From Selaginella tamariscina (Eukaryota > Streptophyta > Lycopodiopsida > Selaginellales > Selaginellaceae): a DNA stretch of 64,000 nt. Positions 59,015 through 64,000 of this stretch are shown here, piece after piece; position 1 is the stretch's first letter, and each line of letters opens with the position of its first letter. Position numbers and translations under genes: made by a program. Location: the NCBI GenBank assembly GCA_003024785.1, contig PUQB01000024.1, positions 1,000,689-1,064,688 on the forward strand, in the 5' to 3' direction. The notes under the pieces were generated by a model. That model saw only the letters and a program-made list of their open reading frames with translations. It had not been told where the DNA came from and did not search any database.

Positions 59015-59174
59015 TCAATGTTGTTCGTTGACAGCAGCTATAAGCTCCTTGCGAACTTGAGAAATAGCACCCAAACCACTGTTTTGACCGAAGTTATAAT
59101 AAATAATACAATTATCTGCTGAGTGTGTGTGTAGACTTACGTGCAATCTGTAACAGTGTATGAAATTCATACTG

Positions 59175-59222
<48 letters not shown>

Positions 59223-59540
59223 TATGTTTATGCCTTATATCGTATATATTTAATAAATTCTACATAAGGATGTAAATCCTAATTTTGGCTATGTCATTTA
59301 GTGTTCAGACTCAGTGCGCGAGCGTGTGTATGTGCACCAACCTGGAGAATGTGCTTAATTTGTTGTAAAGATTTTCTTGTCGCATGATACTTAGTAGTTC
59401 ATCGATTACCGTAAAAGCTTCATTATCATGACTCCCATCTATCTTGTATAAGTTGCACGATGAAGGCACCTTGATCTTGAACCGAGTGTATTTAGAGGCC
59501 ACCTTAAGCAGGGCCTCAATCACTGGCACCACTATAAGCC
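59015..59540 (-). CDS. Probable last two exons of an unrecognised host gene
   Basis: Exon 59540-59342 has acceptor CATGACAG|GG and donor CTCCAG|GTTGG and encodes VVPVIEALLKVASKYTRFKI followed by KVPSSCNLYKIDGSHDNEAF and IDELLSIMRQENLYNKLSTF. A following exon 59078-59015 (acceptor AAAACAG|T) keeps phase and ends LGAISQVRKELIAAVNEQH with TGA. This strongly looks like real protein-coding sequence. The family is not recognised. Upstream exons should lie beyond 59600 and may be disrupted by the retrotransposon at 59934. Confidence 0.55.
59177..59222. repeat. GT then GA dinucleotide tracts
   Basis: A (GT)n tract of about 22 bases followed by a (GA)n tract of about 23 bases. It falls in the intron of the minus-strand gene at 59015-59540. 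A further AC/GT tract is at 59575-59618. Confidence 0.85.
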
Positions 59541-59586
59541 CTGTCATGAAAATAAGTGAATCAGCATAGACATGTACACACACACA

Positions 59587-59623
<37 letters not shown>

Positions 59624-59933
59624 GTGCGGTTGTAAGTATGTGTGTTTATGTGTAAGTATCATGCCAAGGAATATAAAGATGCTTAAACAGTAAAAATAAG
59701 CGAAATGTTTAGAAGTAATGTACGTATATATGTGAAACGTACACACAAATATATACGGATATAAAGTCGATATGCACGTATAGATGTGTATATGTGTGTG
59801 TGCAATAGATACATATACGCACATTGTAATAGAACCCAACGATGAACGGGTGCATTCACATAAATTATATATATATATATATACAACACAAAAATGATAG
59901 TGTGCATTCAGCTACAAGTCTAACTGCATACGT

Positions 59934-60145
59934 TGTTATGACCCATATAATGAATCAAAGAATATTCCCAGAAAGGTATAAGCTAGAATATTCTTAAGGA
60001 GCTATACCTAGATCTAAGGGAGAATTAAGGGCACACTATTATTGGAAGCCTTTCTTGGAGAGGAGCGTGTGGAGACTAGAGACAGCTCGGGGGAGGTCGG
60101 GTGTTATTGTGAGGGTCTCTAGATTGTACGTAGAGGTGCCTAACA
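59934..60145 (+). mobile_element. 5' LTR of a Ty3/gypsy element
   Basis: Starts TGTTATGACCC and ends GTGCCTAACA, giving TG..CA termini with TGTTA/TAACA inverted ends, 212 bp, immediately upstream of a primer binding site. Two GAATATTC motifs (59960-59967 and 59986-59993) lie in its first third. The 3' LTR is outside the window, so the limits rest on termini and the PBS position. Confidence 0.65.
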
Positions 60146-60148
60146 ATT

Positions 60149-60166
60149 TGGTATCGGAGCGAGGTT
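60149..60166 (+). other. Primer binding site, initiator tRNA-Met type
   Basis: TGGTATCGGAGCGAGGTT follows the LTR after three bases. The common plant initiator-Met site begins TGGTATCAGAGC, so there is a single difference in the first 12 bases. It marks the start of minus-strand DNA synthesis in the element. Confidence 0.75.
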
Positions 60167-60170
60167 CGAG

Positions 60171-62222
60171 ATGAGTGACCGGTGGGAAGGAGAAGACAAC
60201 ACCAATGAGGAGTGGACGAACCAGGAAATCGTGCTCGAATTATACGCTATGGCGAAGGATTCCAAGCAATTTCAAGAGTACGTGACTGGTTCCTTGGAGG
60301 TGATTCGTGAGCGGTTGGATACTATTGAAGATCAACTTGCTCAAGGAACCGTGACTGGTAAGAGCAGGGTGCTAGATCGTCTTCGTGTTCCACCTTTTAC
60401 CGGTAAAGAATCTGCGGATGAGGCTATGAGTTGGCTTGAGATAGCAGCGAACTTGCTCACTGCACAGGGAGTAACTACTGAGCAGGCTATGATAGCTGTA
60501 TCGGTAGCCTTGAAGGATAAAGCTGCGAGGTGGTGGACACGCATTCGAAATCAGCGCCAGTTAGCTCACCAGGAGATGATTGCAACTTGGGAGGAGTTCT
60601 CTGAGCTATTTAAGAAGGAGTATGCTCCTCGGTTCGATGTGTCTCATGCAAGGCGTGAATTGCGACATTTAGAGCAAGGGAAGATGACCTTGGACGATTA
60701 CATTGAGAAATTGAGTCAATTACTTTGCCGTGTACCTGACGTGTCTGTCAACCAGCAGAAGGATTATTTTGTAGATGGGCTGCGAAGTGCTAACTTGCGC
60801 AGACATCTTAACTCGGTAATTCAGTCCAAGACTTTAGAGGAGCTGTTCGAATATGCTCGCTTGCTAAATGAGGAGGATAAGGTGTTTAAGGAGAATGAGC
60901 GACATGGCAAGAAGCGTGGTAGGAGCACCTCTCCAAGTCCTCGTGAGCACCAGGAGTATAGAGGGAATAGCCATCGTGCTAGGCCGAAGTCCAAGCTGGT
61001 AGCTTCTAGTTCTTATCGCACCGACAATCGGCCTAAGAAGATTGTCAAGGTGTTTGATAGTGAACGTTGCCACCTGTGTGGAGAGGTGGGACACTGGAAG
61101 GCAAATTGTCCCAGGAGGAACAAGCCCAAGGGCAAGGGGTTCAATGGTGACAAGGACAAGGAGACACCTAAGAAGCTTCAGGAGATGGAGCGTGGAGAGG
61201 AACACAAGGGAGATAGTTCTAAACCACGAGGTAAATTTTTGTCTGTTCTTGCTCGACAGGTAAACTGCATGGCACGGGAGGAGCCACACACACGTGCTAT
61301 TGTGGTGGAGGGACAACTTGGTGAACGTCCAGTGCGAATCCTCTTGGATAGCGGAAGTAGCGATAACTTTGTATCAGCAAAGTTAGTGCAGGAGTGCAGC
61401 TTGCCCATGAAGACTGTGCCTCAATACGAGATTGAGGGCTCAGCTACTGTCACACAGAGCTGGAATGCTTGTGTGGAGGAGTTACAGCTGACGGTTGGCA
61501 AAACTCAGCTGGTGAAGACTTTCTTCCTTGCGGAGTTAGCGCGTGTGGACCTCATCCTTGGGATGAGCTGGCTGGAGCGTGTGGATCCTGAGATCAAGTG
61601 GAGCATCAAGCGAGTGAAGCTTGAGTACAGTGGAGTGAAAGACACTTGGTTTGGAACAAGGCTTGAGTCTCCAAACAAGTATCTTTCTATTATGTCTTTG
61701 AAGAAATATCTCCGTAATAAAGAAGATCAAGTCTTTCTGATGTATATACGTGAGTTAGATTCTTCTAATATCACACTGGGCGAGGCTGCTGTGCAAGTTG
61801 TCCTTGAGGAATTTGCTGATGTCTTCCCTCCTGAGTTACCTCATGGCTTACCACCTGCAAGAGGTGTGGAGCATGAGATTGTGTTGGAACAGGGTACGAA
61901 AGCCATTTACCGTAAGCCGTTCCGACTGAGCCATGCTGAGGAGCAAGAGGTTAAGAGACAAGTGATGGAGCTATTGGAATATGGCTTCATACAACCGAGC
62001 AAGTCTCCATTTGGTGCACCAGTATTGCTTGTCAAGAAGAAGGATGGCACCATGAGGATGTGCATAGACTACAGAGCTCTCAACAAGCAAACAGTGAAGG
62101 ACAGGATGCCCATGCCACGTGTGGATACTATCATGGATCATCTCGGTGGAGCCAGAGTGTTCACCAAGATAGACTTGCGTAGCGGGTATCATCAGATTGC
62201 TGTGAAGGAGGCAGATATCTAA
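60171..62222 (+). CDS. Gag-protease-reverse transcriptase polyprotein (5' part), Ty3/gypsy
   Basis: 683 codons from ATG 60171, five bases after the PBS. Gag capsid region about residues 60-235 ([28 protein letters not shown]). CCHC zinc knuckle [14 protein letters not shown] at about 299-312. Aspartic protease [11 protein letters not shown] at about 389. Reverse transcriptase from about 560, with [48 protein letters not shown] and [13 protein letters not shown], which includes the first catalytic Asp. The frame is lost at about 62220, inside the block that normally precedes the FG.FEF.VMPFGL motif, so the copy is not functional as it stands. Confidence 0.9.
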   Translation: MSDRWEGEDNTNEEWTNQEIVLELYAMAKDSKQFQEYVTGSLEVIRERLDTIEDQLAQGTVTGKSRVLDRLRVPPFTGKESADEAMSWLEIAANLLTAQGVTTEQAMIAVSVALKDKAARWWTRIRNQRQLAHQEMIATWEEFSELFKKEYAPRFDVSHARRELRHLEQGKMTLDDYIEKLSQLLCRVPDVSVNQQKDYFVDGLRSANLRRHLNSVIQSKTLEELFEYARLLNEEDKVFKENERHGKKRGRSTSPSPREHQEYRGNSHRARPKSKLVASSSYRTDNRPKKIVKVFDSERCHLCGEVGHWKANCPRRNKPKGKGFNGDKDKETPKKLQEMERGEEHKGDSSKPRGKFLSVLARQVNCMAREEPHTRAIVVEGQLGERPVRILLDSGSSDNFVSAKLVQECSLPMKTVPQYEIEGSATVTQSWNACVEELQLTVGKTQLVKTFFLAELARVDLILGMSWLERVDPEIKWSIKRVKLEYSGVKDTWFGTRLESPNKYLSIMSLKKYLRNKEDQVFLMYIRELDSSNITLGEAAVQVVLEEFADVFPPELPHGLPPARGVEHEIVLEQGTKAIYRKPFRLSHAEEQEVKRQVMELLEYGFIQPSKSPFGAPVLLVKKKDGTMRMCIDYRALNKQTVKDRMPMPRVDTIMDHLGGARVFTKIDLRSGYHQIAVKEADI

Positions 62223-62817
62223 AACTGCTTTCAACACTAGCTTCGGGCATTTTGAGTTCACTGTTATGCCATTTGGCTTAACAAATGCCCCAGCCACATT
62301 CACTCGGTTGATGACTGAGGTGTTTGGTGACTACTTGCATGACTTTGTGGAGATCTTCCTCGACGATATTCTTATTTACAGTAAGAATATGAAGGAGCAT
62401 GTGGAGCATTTGCAGAGAGTTCTTCAATTGCTGAGGAAGAACAAGCTCTATGCAAAGAAGAGCAAATGTGCATTTGCTCAGTGCGAAGTGGAGTATTTGG
62501 GTCACATTGTGACGCCAAGTGGAGTGAAGACTGATCCACAGAAGGTGGCAGTGGTGGAGCAATGGCCAGTTCCTAGCAATGCACAAGAGTTACGGAGTTT
62601 CTTGGGCATGGCTGGTTATTACCGGCGGTATGTCAAGGATTATGCCAAGAAAGCTTCTCCGTTAACTAGGTTGCTAAGGAAGGACGTTCCTTTTGCATGG
62701 AGTGCTTCAGAGGAGAGCAGTTTCCAAGCTTTGAAACAAGCTTTGGTACGTGCACCAGTTTTATGTATAAGTACAGCTCCAATGGCCACTCCACTTGCAT
62801 CACACGATACCTCATAA
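62223..62817 (+). pseudogene. Reverse transcriptase second half and start of RNase H, frame-shifted
   Basis: In a different frame from 62225, FGHFEFTVMPFGLTNAPATF and then FVEIFLDDILIYSKN (the YxDD-type block with F before L-D-D), CEVEYLGHIVTPSGV, SFLGMAGYYRRYVKDYAKKA and FAWSASEESSFQALKQAL. The frame ends at 62815 in ASHDTS, where the first acidic residues of RNase H should follow; this junction is degraded. Confidence 0.85.
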
Positions 62818-62835
62818 GGCTTAGAGGGATCTGCA

Positions 62836-63651
62836 ATGCAAGAGGGAAGGCCTATTGCTTATGAGAGTCGTACTTTGAATCCTGCAGAGCAACGGTACTC
62901 AACGTATGAGCAAGAACTACTGGCTATTGTTAATGCATTACGAGTTTGGAGGCACTATCTTTATGGTGCAAGTTTCAAGGTGTTTACAGATCACAAGCCT
63001 TTGGTGTATCTGTTCACACAGAAAGAGTTAAACTCTCGGCAAGCTCGCTGGATGGTTAAGCTCATGGAGTTTGGCGAATTTCCTATTGAGCATCGCGCAG
63101 GAAAGACTAACGTGGTGGCAGATGCTTTGTCACGCGTTAGGAGAGCCACAGTAGTGAGAGAATTCCAAACACGCTTATGTAATGCATTAACAAGGACGGT
63201 CAGTGAGTTTAGCCAAGTAGTTCAACATGCTCAAGCACAAGACACCGAGGTGCAGGAGCTCAAAGGACAGCTAGAGCCACCATTCTCATTTCAGGATGGG
63301 GTTTTGTACTACAATGGCCGTGTGTACCTTCCTCGTGTGGACCATTTGATCAACCAGGTACTATATTTTCATCATGATCGCCCGGAGGCTGGTCATTTTG
63401 GGGGGAGGAAAACGTATGAGTTGATCAAGAGGAGGTTCTACTGGAGGAATATGAAAGCTGATATCATAGAGTACTGCAGGACTTGTGACAAGTGTCAGCA
63501 AGTAAAGGTGCCCAGGGAGAAACCAGGTGGGCTATTAGTACCATTGCCTATTCCAGACAGGCGATGGGCAGTATCTCTATGGACTTTGTCACCCATTTGC
63601 CAAGGACACAGAGGCAGAATGAACAGGTGTGGGTCATTGTGGACAGGTTGA
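62836..63651 (+). pseudogene. RNase H and integrase zinc-binding region
   Basis: EGRPIAYESRTLNPAEQRYS, TYEQELLAIVNALRVWRHYL, FTDHKPLVYL and NVVADALSR are Ty3/gypsy RNase H blocks. Next comes the integrase N-terminal zinc-binding domain (HHDRPEAGHFGGRKTYELIK..CRTCDKCQQVK) and GLLVPLPIPDRRW. The frame then shifts at about 63568, before the first catalytic Asp of integrase. Confidence 0.85.
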
Positions 63652-64000
63652 CAAAGTTTGTCAAGTTAGTTCCCTTGGGGAAGAATGTGAATGCATCCGA
63701 GCTGGCTACGATGTATTTACAACATGTATTTCCTATCCACGGATTTCCAGATGATATTGTAAGTGATAGGGACTCCAAGTTCACTTCTAGCTTTTGGAGA
63801 GGCTTTTCTAAGTGCATAGAAGTGAAGCTTAAGCTGTGTAACGGAGATCATCCCGAAACAGATGGGCAAAAGAGAGGGTGAACCAAGTTCTGGAAGATAT
63901 GCTAAGGTGCACTATTAACCAGAAGGAAGGTCAGTGGGATAAGTATATTCCATTACTCGAGTTTGCTTATAATAACAGCCAGCACAGGGCATTGGAATGA
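63492..64000 (+). pseudogene. Integrase core, frame-shifted and truncated by the window edge
   Basis: From about 63570 the frame giving SISMDFVTHLP, VIVDRLTKFVKLVPL and HGFPDDIVSDRDSKFTSSFW carries the first two catalytic Asp blocks. At about 63865 the frame changes again (TDGQ then VNQVLEDMLRCTINQKEGQW, LLEFAYNNSQH). The catalytic Glu region falls near this last shift. The C-terminus and 3' LTR lie outside the window. Confidence 0.85.

Overview
The window is nuclear DNA of a land plant. The evidence is small canonical GT..AG introns of 50-130 bp, a gene family resembling the plant At4g22758/DUF7054 proteins, chromodomain and zinc-knuckle Ty3/gypsy retrotransposons with a plant-type tRNA primer site, interstitial TTTAGGG-like telomere motifs, and a very AT-rich, microsatellite-rich background. 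I cannot name the species; the type of large transposon present makes a non-seed plant (bryophyte, lycophyte or fern) seem most likely to me, but that is an inference. No rRNA, tRNA or CRISPR locus was recognised.

Layout. 1-11 kb: a rearranged, fold-back-like derivative of a large DNA transposon, with inverted microsatellite arms around 2.5-4.4 kb, decayed gene copies, two nested solo LTRs and a transposon right end. 11-34.5 kb: AT-rich DNA carrying a duplicated cluster of DUF7054-like genes. Two copies look intact (20710-21588 minus; 23614-24211 plus) and at least five are broken. A MITE related to the large transposon and an array of hairpin repeats (30.1-32.4 kb) lie among them. 34.5-37.3 kb: a decayed chromovirus on the minus strand that interrupts a DUF7054 copy and is itself cut off inside reverse transcriptase. 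37.3-43.4 kb: a second copy of the 5.2-11.4 kb segment. 43.4-58.3 kb: the most complete copy of the large transposon. 58.3-59.9 kb: what look like exons of two convergent host genes. 59.9 kb to the end: a second Ty3/gypsy element on the plus strand, with 5' LTR and primer binding site, several frameshifts, and truncation by the window edge.

The main find is the 14.9-kb element at 43426-58308. It has 25-bp terminal inverted repeats. On the minus (left) side are an FCP1/NIF-type HAD-like protein and a multi-exon gene that I read as a ParB/Srx-like domain joined to a beta-class DNA amino-methyltransferase-like domain. On the plus (right) side is a large intron-containing protein with three acidic motifs that I take as the transposase (DUF7869-like). 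Between the divergent genes are two arrays of the perfect 18-bp palindrome GGCGGGATTAATCCCGCC, repeated about every 42-46 bp. They flank a microsatellite and telomere-motif core. The right array lies inside the apparent 5'UTR intron of the transposase gene. A ParB-like protein next to dense palindrome arrays suggests a parS-like or transposase-binding centromere-like system in a plant transposon. That is a hypothesis; the sequence shows the parts, not the interaction.
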